Position numbers and translations under genes: made by a program. Shown one piece after another: positions 34,595 to 42,827 of a stretch of DNA of 64,000 nt. The stretch is taken from contig NC_016024.1 in assembly GCF_000226295.1 (NCBI RefSeq), positions 541,501 through 605,500 on the forward strand, in the 5' to 3' direction. The stretch comes from Chloracidobacterium thermophilum B. GTDB taxonomy: Bacteria > Acidobacteriota > Blastocatellia > Chloracidobacteriales > Chloracidobacteriaceae. Below the pieces are notes generated by a model. It searched no databases. It was given only the letters and a program-made list of their open reading frames with translations, and was not told the origin of the DNA. Numbering within the stretch: the first letter of the stretch is position 1; every line of letters starts with the position of its first letter.

Positions 34595-35194
34595 ATGCCT
34601 TTCGACCTGCCAGAACTACCTTACGCCAAGGATGCCCTTGCACCGCATATTTCGGCGACGACATTCGAGTTCCACCACGGCAAACACCACAAGGCCTATG
34701 TGGACAACACGAACAAACTCATCGAAGGCACGCCCCATGCCGACAAATCACTGGAAGAAATCATCCAGGCCGCCCATACCGATGGCAATGCAGCCCTGTT
34801 CAACAACGCTGCCCAAGTCTGGAACCACACCTTTTTCTGGAATTCGATGAAGCCAAACGGCGGCGGCGCACCGACGGGTGAGCTGGCCGACCGCATCAAT
34901 CATGCCTTCGGCGGACTTGAGCAATTCAAGGAGGCTTTCAAGCAGGCCGGCGTGACGCAGTTTGGCAGCGGTTGGGCCTGGCTCGTCCTTGACCATGGCG
35001 ACCTGAAAATCATCAAAACCGCTAACGCCGACCTGCCGCTCGTCCACGGGCAGACGGCGCTGCTGACCTGCGATGTCTGGGAACATGCCTACTATCTCGA
35101 CTTTCAGAACCGCCGCCCGGATTTCCTCCAGGCGTATCTGGATTACCTGATCAACTGGGATTTTGCGGCGGCCAATCTGGCTCAGGCGGCCTGA
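34595..35194 (+). CDS. sodB: Superoxide dismutase, Fe type
   Basis: A 199-residue enzyme. Metal ligands are H27-type FEFHHGKHHKAYVDN, His in QVWNHTFFWNSM, and DVWEHAYYLDF (Asp, His). The Gln in AAQVWNHTFFW and GSGWAWLVL are typical of iron-type SODs, though cambialistic use of Mn is possible. It dismutates superoxide in the cytoplasm. It is monocistronic, ending at a strong hairpin. Confidence 0.95.
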   Translation: MPFDLPELPYAKDALAPHISATTFEFHHGKHHKAYVDNTNKLIEGTPHADKSLEEIIQAAHTDGNAALFNNAAQVWNHTFFWNSMKPNGGGAPTGELADRINHAFGGLEQFKEAFKQAGVTQFGSGWAWLVLDHGDLKIIKTANADLPLVHGQTALLTCDVWEHAYYLDFQNRRPDFLQAYLDYLINWDFAAANLAQAA

Positions 35195-35225
35195 CGCCAG
35201 CCAGACTTTCGCCTCGTCCGTGTCA

Positions 35226-35260
35226 AAGGGCTGCCGGGAGACTCTCTCCCGGCAGCCCTT
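35226..35260. terminator. Bidirectional hairpin between sodB and a convergent gene
   Basis: A perfect 16-bp stem (35226-35241 with 35245-35260) with a 3-base loop lies between the convergent stops of sodB (35194) and the next gene (35297). The T tracts are short on both sides, but the position and stability support termination from both directions. Confidence 0.8.
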
Positions 35261-35296
35261 GATGGTTTCCCGGCTGTGTGTCTGGAAAGCGGCAGG

Positions 35297-36181
35297 TTAG
35301 TCGAGCACTTTCACATCGGTCTGGAAACGCCGGTAGTTGGTGTAACGAATCTCCAGCCGGATACGGATGGACTGGTTTGGAAACTCCAGCGTGTCATCGG
35401 CATAGACGTAGGTTGGAAACCAGAACCTGCCATCAATGTTTTCGCGGTAGCTCTCGAAGCGCGGGAACTTGTTGTTTCGGTCTTCGGGCAGCGTCCGCCC
35501 GGCCGTTTTGACCACCATGAGGTCCTGGGTGTCCACCCAGACGCGGCCGGCGAAAAACCGCTTCCCGCCATGCTCGAATTTGGGGACGCGCTTGGGACGA
35601 ACGTCAAAAACATAGGTGTCGAGTTCGTCGAGCCGCTCGCGCGTCACGTACTCGATGTTGTAAAGCGGGGCGTTTTCCCTGGTGATTGCAAAAGGCTTCG
35701 TTGTTCCGAAGTCTTCCAGATCGGCCGGAGTGATCTGTAGTCCCTGCAGGGTCGAAGGCGGAAAGCGTTTGACTTCTTCGCGGCGCTGTCCGCTTTCGGT
35801 GAAGGAAACCTCAGAAAGCCGGTAAAACTCACCTGTCGGCCGGTCATCGAACCCAATGGTTTGCATGCGCACTTCCTGGCGATAAATGTAGTTGGCGAAC
35901 TCCCGCAGCAGCAGGGATTCGTTCTCGGTGAAGCGTTCGATGACCTGGGCGATGTCAAGGGGGCTGCCCCGACGCACGTTAGGGGGCGTGCTGCGACCAG
36001 CATTGGGGGACGGGAACTCCTGCTCCGCTGAACCGGTCGGCGGCTGGGTCACGGTGCGTGGGCGGCCGCCGCTTTGTGCCGGGGCTGTAACAATTCCCAA
36101 ACTGCCCCACCCAAACAGGGCAATGACCAGAAACACCATACACTGTTTGGAAAGTGTCCGACGAACATGGTGGAGTGTCAT
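35297..36181 (-). CDS. Exported protein, possible LolA-like outer-membrane-lipoprotein-sorting fold
   Basis: A 294-residue protein with a signal peptide (residues about 1-36, cleavage near APAQS), a Pro/Gly-rich linker and a beta-rich domain. The pattern of IYRQEVRMQTIG, FYRLSEVSF, FAGRVWVDTQDLMVVKTAGR and RFWFPTYVYADDTLEF resembles the acidobacterial proteins related to outer membrane lipoprotein-sorting proteins. This assignment is by pattern only. It is convergent with sodB. Confidence 0.65.
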   Translation of the reverse strand: MTLHHVRRTLSKQCMVFLVIALFGWGSLGIVTAPAQSGGRPRTVTQPPTGSAEQEFPSPNAGRSTPPNVRRGSPLDIAQVIERFTENESLLLREFANYIYRQEVRMQTIGFDDRPTGEFYRLSEVSFTESGQRREEVKRFPPSTLQGLQITPADLEDFGTTKPFAITRENAPLYNIEYVTRERLDELDTYVFDVRPKRVPKFEHGGKRFFAGRVWVDTQDLMVVKTAGRTLPEDRNNKFPRFESYRENIDGRFWFPTYVYADDTLEFPNQSIRIRLEIRYTNYRRFQTDVKVLD

Positions 36182-36386
36182 GTCGGTATCCTTTCAGTAT
36201 CCTTGTCATCAAAAACTCAATGCTACGCCATAGCGACGACGCGCTGGAATCCGTTGGAAGCATAGCAGGCAGAGACCGTTTCCTGGACTTTGGCTGGGTC
36301 GTGTATGCTTAACCGCCGCTTGACACGCAGAGCAAGACACCACAGCCTTCATCCAGGCCGCACAAAGCGGATGCCACTGAGTTGCT

Positions 36387-37235
36387 ATGAAAAACCTTAT
36401 TCTTTCGGCTATCCCGTTTTTTCTGCTCACCATCATCCTGGAAGCTGTCTGGGACAAAATCAAGGGAACGGGTTTCGTCACCTGGAAAGACAGCCTGACC
36501 AACATTGCGATTGGCACCGGAAGCCTGCTGGGCAAATTCATCCCCACCGCCACAATTTACTGGTTCTGCTGGTACATTTCACCGCTCAGAATCGAACCCG
36601 CCTGGTGGTCGTGGGCCGTGGTGCTGCTGCTCGATGACTTCTTCTACTACTGGTTTCACCGGATCAGCCACGAGAGCCGGTTCTTCTGGAACATGCACGT
36701 TGTCCACCATTCGAGCGATCACTACAACCTGAGTGTGGCCGTCCGCCAGAGCTGGTTTGGGGGATTGGTGGCGTGGGTTTTCTACGTGCCCATTGCATTG
36801 CTCGGTTTCCCGCCGGAGATGATGCTGACGGCGCATGCCATCAATCTGCTGTATCAGTATTGGATTCACACGCAGTTCATCGGGCGCTTGGGCTGGCTCG
36901 AATGGATTTTCAACTGTCCGACGCACCATCGCGTTCACCACGGCGTCAACGAGCCTTACCTGGACAAAAACTACGGTGGGATTCTCATCATCTGGGACCG
37001 GCTCTTTGGCACTTTTGCTGAGGAAACCGAGCCGGTGCGCTATGGCATCATCAAGCCCCTGCGCAGTTACAACCCGCTGTGGGCCAATCTTCACGCCTGG
37101 AAAGAAATGCTTGATGCGATGCGGACCCGCCCGACCTGGCGTGAGAAATGGCAGTGCGTCTGGGGCGCACCGGCGATGAATCCAGCCCAAGCGCCGGCCT
37201 GGCAGCCGGAGACAAGGGCGACCGCACAGGTCTGA
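36387..37235 (+). CDS. Sterol desaturase / fatty acid hydroxylase superfamily membrane protein
   Basis: A 282-residue integral membrane di-iron protein. The His-box set is present: HRISH preceded by DDFFYYWF, HVVHHSS, and HHRVHHG near the C-terminal third, plus an intermediate HTQFIG. The start MKNLILSAIPFFLL is the first of about five hydrophobic segments. Family members hydroxylate or desaturate sterols, fatty acids or carotenoids with O2; the substrate here cannot be told. No lipid or carotenoid genes are adjacent. Confidence 0.88.
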   Translation: MKNLILSAIPFFLLTIILEAVWDKIKGTGFVTWKDSLTNIAIGTGSLLGKFIPTATIYWFCWYISPLRIEPAWWSWAVVLLLDDFFYYWFHRISHESRFFWNMHVVHHSSDHYNLSVAVRQSWFGGLVAWVFYVPIALLGFPPEMMLTAHAINLLYQYWIHTQFIGRLGWLEWIFNCPTHHRVHHGVNEPYLDKNYGGILIIWDRLFGTFAEETEPVRYGIIKPLRSYNPLWANLHAWKEMLDAMRTRPTWREKWQCVWGAPAMNPAQAPAWQPETRATAQV

Positions 37236-37340
37236 ACTTGCATCGCCAGGGCAGGTTGGGGCAAGGTGTCGGGGCGCTGCCTGTCACGCTGTGCCGGTGT
37301 GTTTTCGTCCCCTCTGATGGTGCGGCGCAACCTGGAGGGT

Positions 37341-37373
37341 ATCCCGCGTGGGATGCCACCCTTGGGAGGTGGC
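37341..37373 (+). promoter_or_regulatory. Tandem small hairpins covering the ribosome site of the next ORF
   Basis: Two adjacent dyads precede the small gene at 37380: ATCCC-GCGT-GGGAT (37341-37354) and GCCACC-CTTGGGA-GGTGGC (37355-37373). The GGGAGG ribosome-binding site lies in the loop and 3' arm of the second. They may modulate translation of the downstream gene, or may simply be another REP-like element. Confidence 0.35.
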
Positions 37374-37379
37374 AAGACG

Positions 37380-37646
37380 ATGGCCTGCTTTCAAGACCCA
37401 CAGAAACGCTTTTCGCCGGTAGAAGTGGTTGAACGGTTGCTCATTCTGTACCACTGCGGCGACACACCGCCGTCCCTCTATCTGGCCTCGGACTTCGATC
37501 TGGCGCTGTATCTCGACGGTCTGGGCTTTGATGCCTACAGCCGCGAGCATCTGGTTGAGCGTCAACGGGCGATAGACTTCAATCGCTTTTCGATGAACGT
37601 CCTGCCGAGTGGTGATCGCGGGCACAGCCACTTGACAGCGCACTGA
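37380..37646 (+). CDS. Small hypothetical protein
   Basis: An 88-residue open frame with a good GGGAGG about 9 bases upstream of ATG 37380. The sequence has a soluble, helical look (FSPVEVVERLLILYHCG, LYLASDFDLALYLDGLGFDA). The opposite strand also carries an open frame of similar length, but its composition is shadow-like. No family is recognised. Confidence 0.5.
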   Translation: MACFQDPQKRFSPVEVVERLLILYHCGDTPPSLYLASDFDLALYLDGLGFDAYSREHLVERQRAIDFNRFSMNVLPSGDRGHSHLTAH

Positions 37647-37785
37647 AGGGTTTACAAGCGGCAGTTCTGAAACCTGCCGGTAGCGCCTTACAAAGTTTTC
37701 CTGGCTGCTACTGGCAAGGTGTCCAAGTTTGTTCTCCGCCTTGAGCTAACAGCTTGTGGAGCTATGATTTGGGTTTCGATGAGTG

Positions 37786-38304
37786 TTACTTCATCACAAT
37801 TGTTACTTCATCGCGAAGGATTGTTACTTGGTATTCAAGTTCATTTTTTCTGGCTTCTATTACTGTAAAAGAAGATGACTCTTCAACTTGATAGGAGAAA
37901 CCGTTTTCCTCAAACTTCTCTTTATAGTAAGAGACTACATCTTCTCTTGAACAAGTTGTTTTTATGGTTATTTCTCCCTCAGAACTAAATTCTGCTTCTA
38001 CTTCAGTATCCGAGTCGCGACAAACAAGCCAAGCCTGCCTCGAAGGAATTGTTACTGTTCTAGATTGCTCTCCTGAATGTGAAAATCTCATTTTTGCTCT
38101 TCCAGGAAGTGAGACTTCCGTCTCTCCCTCGGAAAATAGTGCTATTTCTTCACCAGAAGCCAATTTTACCTTCTTAGGAAAACCATATCTCGATATTAGA
38201 GGTATCGAAGGAATGATACCTATCACAAAGAAAGAGGCAAGAGTGATAAAATATATCTTCCAGAATTTCTGTTTATCTTGGTCTTCGGGTTTCCTGAAGT
38301 ACAT
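37786..38304 (-). CDS. Membrane-anchored hypothetical protein, AT-rich
   Basis: A 172-residue protein. ATG 38304 is chosen because GGAGGG lies 7 bases upstream, inside the last codons of the preceding RDD gene; the longer form from 38328 would overlap that gene. A charged N-terminus precedes one transmembrane helix (about residues 16-38), followed by a soluble, beta-rich domain with many Ser, Glu and Val. No family is recognised. It forms a two-gene unit with the RDD protein and shares its low GC content. Confidence 0.7.
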   Translation of the reverse strand: MYFRKPEDQDKQKFWKIYFITLASFFVIGIIPSIPLISRYGFPKKVKLASGEEIALFSEGETEVSLPGRAKMRFSHSGEQSRTVTIPSRQAWLVCRDSDTEVEAEFSSEGEITIKTTCSREDVVSYYKEKFEENGFSYQVEESSSFTVIEARKNELEYQVTILRDEVTIVMK

Positions 38305-38306
38305 GA

Positions 38307-39149
38307 CTAGTCCCTCCAAAGTCTCCAAGCTAACTGTATAAGTCTCAAAGCTGTCTGCAGGCGACCTAACGGAGCTTCTTCTGCTTCCTGTGATTTTTCA
38401 GCTTTTTCCGAGATGTCATAAACATTTACTCCAAGGAGCAAATCATACAACTGTCTGCGTTCTGGGCTAAAAACCAACCAGCCGCCAAGTATTGCCTGAA
38501 GGACGAGGACGTGCCAAAAAAGGCGGCCCCCGCTGGCGAAAAGCGCAACGAAAATAGACACCCTCAACAATTCACGAATTACAGATTTTTCATAACTGAG
38601 GAAAGTTTTACTCTCTTTATCAAGGACAACTGTTCCTGCTAAAAACTTGCCGGGCGTTCTACCGTAAGTACATGTTGAGTAAACATTCAGTCCGAGGCTA
38701 ATAAGAAAGCCAATAGCCATGAGAATATAAGGAGATGATGTTATGGCTTCTTCTAAAGTAAGGCCTTGTAACTTTGCTGTGCCTGCCTGTACGTAGAGTA
38801 GTAGGAAACCTGGAAAAGCGAACAATCCATAAGAAAGTTGATCTAACAAGAAACCACGGAATCTTTGGCTAAGAGTAGGGAGTGTGTATTGCTCTGCTTG
38901 AAAGCTTTGATAGGTAACTGGTTGATAGAGAGATGGAGGGGACGATGTTTCCTTTTGTGATGGAGGCCTTTTTCTTTGTTCCTCGAAAGCTTCCCGAAGG
39001 GCCGGCACTTCCTTTGCTATCCTCCAGCCCAATCCCTGCCGGAAAATCATGTCTTCCGGTAAGACCCTACCTTCAATAACCCACTGCTTCAGCTCGTCAA
39101 TGTTCGTTTCATATTCGTATCCCTGAATTTTGACCAGCCACTTGCTCAT
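38307..39149 (-). CDS. RDD family membrane protein with N-terminal GYF_2-like domain
   Basis: A 280-residue protein. Residues about 1-50 (WLVKIQGYEYETNIDELKQW and VIEGRVLPEDMI) look like a GYF_2 domain that may bind a peptide or partner. After a polar linker the RDD domain begins at SQRFRGFLLDQL, with three or more helices and the family motif YGRTPGKFLAG. RDD proteins are poorly understood and some are linked to ion tolerance. GGAGGGG precedes the start. AT-rich compared with neighbours. Confidence 0.78.
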   Translation of the reverse strand: MSKWLVKIQGYEYETNIDELKQWVIEGRVLPEDMIFRQGLGWRIAKEVPALREAFEEQRKRPPSQKETSSPPSLYQPVTYQSFQAEQYTLPTLSQRFRGFLLDQLSYGLFAFPGFLLLYVQAGTAKLQGLTLEEAITSSPYILMAIGFLISLGLNVYSTCTYGRTPGKFLAGTVVLDKESKTFLSYEKSVIRELLRVSIFVALFASGGRLFWHVLVLQAILGGWLVFSPERRQLYDLLLGVNVYDISEKAEKSQEAEEAPLGRLQTALRLIQLAWRLWRD

Positions 39150-39401
39150 ATTTTCCCCTCCGCCTGAGTGTATCCCACAGTCACCGCATTTGATTTCTTG
39201 ACAGGCGATACGGAGGCCGTATTACCGGAATGTGAAATCCGCTTGTGGTGATTATGAAAGGGGGGAGAAGTGGCGTTGGGCGACCAAGTGTGCAGGGTTG
39301 CCCATGAAGGCTACAGCATGAAACGTCCCTGCGAGGGATGCCCAGCAGTTCTTTCCACAACGATGGAGGCAGGACTGTAGCACAGAAGGTAAAAAAACAC
39401 C

Positions 39402-40208
39402 TTACGTCCGCTGGCGCGCGAGCATGGCGGCAGGCGCGGTGGTGTCGCTGTCGGACAACTCGCGGTCAAGGGCTTCAAGGCACTGGCGGGCGGCTGCCCG
39501 GTGCTGAGGTTTGCCTTGGGTGGTGTGGTGCACGAGGCTGTCGTACAGCGCATCGAGCTGGTCATCCGAAACCTGTTCCTCTGAAGCCACCGACAGGCTC
39601 GCTGCCATCAGGTCGGCGATGCGCCGCTGGTCTTCGGAAGGAAAATGGCTGAGGCAGTCCAGGAAGCCGTCAAGGTCGGAAGTGATAAGATCGGCGTAGA
39701 ACGTCCCCAGCAGTTCCGCCGATTCTCCGACGCACCGCTGCGCCGCCCCCAGCAGGGGCTGCCGCAGGGTTGTGTCGCCGCGACGGCAGAGCGAAATGAC
39801 ATACTCGATCGCGTCGTCATCTTCGGTCGGATCGGCCAGCCGCGCCTCAAACGCCTGCAACACAATTCCGCGATTGTGAGCGTAGTTTTCCTCCAGCGCT
39901 GCCAGCAGATAGGCAACGGCTACCGCCCGCTTGCCGGTGGCGCGCTGCTGTTCCGCCAGAAGCGCCTGCCGAACCGCCGCCCGGTCGTAGTATTCCAGCT
40001 CTTCCGCATCCGCGTAGTCGTCCGCCAAGAGTTCACTGAGCAGCGGGTCAGTGACGGCTTCCTTGGCGGCAACGGTGTCAGGTGTCAGGTGTGGTGCCTG
40101 TGGAAACCTTGTGTGCGACCGCGACACGAGCCAGACCGATACTCCGGCAGCAAGCGCGAGGCTGCCAAGCAAAGCACCAACGGCCAGACGTTTAGGCAAG
40201 TCACGCAT
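39402..40208 (-). CDS. Exported or anchored helical protein of unknown function
   Basis: A 268-residue protein from ATG 40208. A basic start (MRDLPKR) and a hydrophobic segment (about 8-28) form an anchor or signal peptide. The rest is Ala/Leu/Asp/Glu-rich helical sequence (AVAVAYLLAALEENYAHNRG, LDGFLDCLSHFPSEDQRR) that could be a HEAT- or TPR-like scaffold. A TTG start at 40247 is possible but would overlap the end of the DJ-1 gene. No family is recognised. Confidence 0.6.
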   Translation of the reverse strand: MRDLPKRLAVGALLGSLALAAGVSVWLVSRSHTRFPQAPHLTPDTVAAKEAVTDPLLSELLADDYADAEELEYYDRAAVRQALLAEQQRATGKRAVAVAYLLAALEENYAHNRGIVLQAFEARLADPTEDDDAIEYVISLCRRGDTTLRQPLLGAAQRCVGESAELLGTFYADLITSDLDGFLDCLSHFPSEDQRRIADLMAASLSVASEEQVSDDQLDALYDSLVHHTTQGKPQHRAAARQCLEALDRELSDSDTTAPAAMLARQRT

Positions 40209-40243
40209 AACCGATTTGAGACGGAAAAACGCAGACGCCGGAA

Positions 40244-40816
40244 TCAAACTCCAGATGTGGACGGCGACACAAGCATCGCTTGGGAAAGCCGCTGCGCCGT
40301 GGCTTCATCCACCAGGTGCGCCACCAGTTCAAGGGCAAACTCAAAGGCCGTGCCGGGACTGCGACTCGTCACCGTCCGGCCGTCCACTACGACCCGCTGC
40401 TCAACATACTCGCCGCCGGCTGCCTGCAACGGTTCGCGTACGCTGGGATGCGACGTGAAGCGCTTGCCGCGCAGAACGCCGAAGGAAGCCAACGCCAGCG
40501 GCGCGGCACAAATGGCCGCAACCCAGCCATCCTGCTCCGCCGTACGCTGGACGAGCCGCGCCACCCGCGCATCATCCCGCAGGTTGGTCGCGCCCGGCAG
40601 CCCGCCGGGGAGAACGACAGCGTCGAAGTGGTCTTCCACCACGGCGTCCAGGGTCGTCTCGGCCACCAGGGGGATGTCATGCGAGCCGGTGACGGTCGGA
40701 TGGTCAGTCAGGGAAGCCGTCACCACGGTGATCCCGGCCCGGCGCAGGACATCCACGACGATGACCGCTTCCATTTCCTCAAAGCCTACCGCGAGGGGAA
40801 CCAGAACTTTCGGCAT
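40244..40816 (-). CDS. DJ-1/PfpI family protein (YajL/ThiJ-like)
   Basis: A 190-residue protein with the DJ-1 core. The acidic residue in VGFEEMEA near the N-terminus and the nucleophilic cysteine in VAAICAAPLALA are present, as is the helper region LPGGLPGATNLRDD. Family members include deglycase/glyoxalase-like and chaperone activities in oxidative stress. Here it is closer to YajL than to PfpI proteases by length and motifs. Specific substrate unknown. Confidence 0.88.
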   Translation of the reverse strand: MPKVLVPLAVGFEEMEAVIVVDVLRRAGITVVTASLTDHPTVTGSHDIPLVAETTLDAVVEDHFDAVVLPGGLPGATNLRDDARVARLVQRTAEQDGWVAAICAAPLALASFGVLRGKRFTSHPSVREPLQAAGGEYVEQRVVVDGRTVTSRSPGTAFEFALELVAHLVDEATAQRLSQAMLVSPSTSGV

Positions 40817-40880
40817 ACGCTGCGAGCTTGGGCGTGAGTTTAGGTCGTGAATGATTTCTCAAGCGTTGTTGGAGAGCGTT

Positions 40881-41627
40881 ATGCTGGCTGCAAAGCCAGC
40901 CCATCGTCAAGCCGTTTTCAGTGAAGTGCTGCACCGTATGCAACCATCAAAGCCAAAACCCATATCCGCCAACTCGGTCAATGACGACCTGGCAGCCCAG
41001 CGCCGCCGGATGCAGACGGTCATCCGGCGTTTGCGCCGCGCTTATCCCGATGCCCGTTGCTCGCTCAACTACCGCACGCCGCTGGAACTGCTTGTCGCCA
41101 CGATTCTTTCCGCCCAGTGTACGGATGAGCGGGTCAACCTCGTCACCAGGGAACTGTTCCAGAAATACCGTACGGCGGCGGACTATGCCCGGGCCGACCT
41201 GGAAACCCTGCAGGAAGACATTCGCTCAACCGGCTTTTACCGTAACAAAGCCAAGGCGTTGCAGGGCATGGGGCAGCGGCTTGTCGAGCGCTTCGGCGGG
41301 GAAGTGCCGCGTACCATGGAAGACCTGCTGACGCTGCCCGGTGTGGCCCGCAAAACGGCCAACGTCGTTTTGGGCAATGCCTTCGGGCAAGCGCCGGGCG
41401 TGGTGGTGGATACGCATGTCACCCGGCTGGCAAGGCGCCTGGGGTTTTCCGCCGCGCCGACGCCCGAAAAAATTGAGCGCGATCTGATGGCCATCGTGCC
41501 GCGACAGCACTACGTCATGCTGCCGCACTGGTTCATTTTTCACGGGCGCGCCGTCTGCCGCGCGCGGAATCCGCAGTGTCAGTCCTGTATCCTGGCCGAT
41601 CTTTGTCCCTCAGCCGGACAGGTCTGA
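40881..41627 (+). CDS. nth: Endonuclease III
   Basis: A 248-residue base-excision repair glycosylase/AP lyase removing oxidised pyrimidines. The helix-hairpin-helix with catalytic lysine is LPGVARKTANVVLGNAFG and the catalytic aspartate is in VVVDTHVTRLARRLG. The C-terminal [4Fe-4S] motif CRARNPQCQSCILADLC is intact. ATG 40881 is supported by GGAG 7 bases upstream; it gives about 40 extra N-terminal residues over the E. coli protein, and a start at 40938 is also possible. Confidence 0.93.
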   Translation: MLAAKPAHRQAVFSEVLHRMQPSKPKPISANSVNDDLAAQRRRMQTVIRRLRRAYPDARCSLNYRTPLELLVATILSAQCTDERVNLVTRELFQKYRTAADYARADLETLQEDIRSTGFYRNKAKALQGMGQRLVERFGGEVPRTMEDLLTLPGVARKTANVVLGNAFGQAPGVVVDTHVTRLARRLGFSAAPTPEKIERDLMAIVPRQHYVMLPHWFIFHGRAVCRARNPQCQSCILADLCPSAGQV

Positions 41628-41639
41628 ACTGTTTGGCCC

Positions 41640-42827
41640 TTATCGCTGCTCCCGTTGCCGCTGCCGCCAGTACACGAGTCCTCCGCCAAGGATGAGCAGC
41701 AGCGCCTCGCCAGGGATGATGACCGGCTGTTCCTGCACGACGATGTTGGCCGGCGGACGAATCGTGGTCTGCGTCGTGGCCGGAACGATGACCGGGTTGG
41801 TCTGAAACACCCGCTGGTCACGCTCGGTGTGAAAATACGTCGTCAGAAAAGTGTCTTCAGCCGGCTGAAATTCCGGTTGGGTGGGTGCAAGAACCCGCTT
41901 GGTCCAGTCGGCTGCCGGGATGCGGTCGGCAAAGGGGACGGCCGCTGGCTCAAACAAAAGCGTTCCATCGGCGCGAACCTCGGTGCGTTCCCTGGTCACA
42001 ATGAACGCCTTGAAGTTGCGGTGCTTTGGTACATCTTCCAAGGCAGGAAATGGGGCCGGGCAGGTAAGCGGAACGACCGGTTGCTCGGTTGTGAAGGACA
42101 CCACGAAGGGTTGAATCGAGGCTTGCTCATCATACCCAAGAGCAGTGTCTGCTGGGTCTGTTCGGGCTGTAACAATCACCCAGGTGGCCTTTTGGTCAAG
42201 GTGAGGTTTAGCCCACGCTAAAAATGACTCCGACAACTGAAGCGGTTTTTCCGGCGTGGGCGGCTTGGTTGGGTCAAAGGGAGTTTCTTCAGGGCGGCGC
42301 GCCACAGCCTTCTGGAGCGCTTTGGTCAATTCCTCTTTCGTGGCGCGGGGTAGGGTCTCTATGCTGGCTTCGGCGACGCGCCGGGCTACCACGATCTGCC
42401 CTGGTTGCGGTCTGGGAAGTGCGCTGGGTTTGACGACCGGCTTGGGTTTGAACCACTCCCACAACCAAAAGGCCAGCTTCCAGCGCCGGCGCGTCTCGAT
42501 GAGCGTCGGAGCAAGATATTCGCTCAGGCGAAGGAAAATCTGTGGCCCGGCCGCTGCCAACTGAACTTCACCCGGAAAGGGCATCGCCCAAGCAAAGGCT
42601 TCTCCGCGAAAGCGGATGGCCGGCTCAAATACGACGGTTTCGCGCTTGGCAGCCGCGTCGTAGTAGATGAGCAGCCGGTCCTCTGCATAGTTGAAAGGTA
42701 CGTTATCACGGGTCACGATGCCGGCTGCTCTCACCGGCCCCGAAGCAATGCCGGCGCCGAGCCAGAGGCATCCGATCCCAATGGCAACACCGGCCACGAT
42801 CCGCCAGACAGACAAGTATGTGTTCAT
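41640..42827 (-). CDS. Exported DUF2330-like protein with C-terminal transmembrane tail
   Basis: A 395-residue protein with a signal peptide (about 1-35) and a large extracytoplasmic domain. The block RLLIYYDAAAKRETVVFEP followed by FAWAMPFPGEV resembles DUF2330. The C-terminus has a hydrophobic segment (ALLLILGGGLVYW) and basic tail, so it may remain membrane anchored. Its ATG overlaps the OPT transporter stop by 4 bases (ATGA), so translation is coupled and the two probably act together. Confidence 0.7.
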   Translation of the reverse strand: MNTYLSVWRIVAGVAIGIGCLWLGAGIASGPVRAAGIVTRDNVPFNYAEDRLLIYYDAAAKRETVVFEPAIRFRGEAFAWAMPFPGEVQLAAAGPQIFLRLSEYLAPTLIETRRRWKLAFWLWEWFKPKPVVKPSALPRPQPGQIVVARRVAEASIETLPRATKEELTKALQKAVARRPEETPFDPTKPPTPEKPLQLSESFLAWAKPHLDQKATWVIVTARTDPADTALGYDEQASIQPFVVSFTTEQPVVPLTCPAPFPALEDVPKHRNFKAFIVTRERTEVRADGTLLFEPAAVPFADRIPAADWTKRVLAPTQPEFQPAEDTFLTTYFHTERDQRVFQTNPVIVPATTQTTIRPPANIVVQEQPVIIPGEALLLILGGGLVYWRQRQREQR

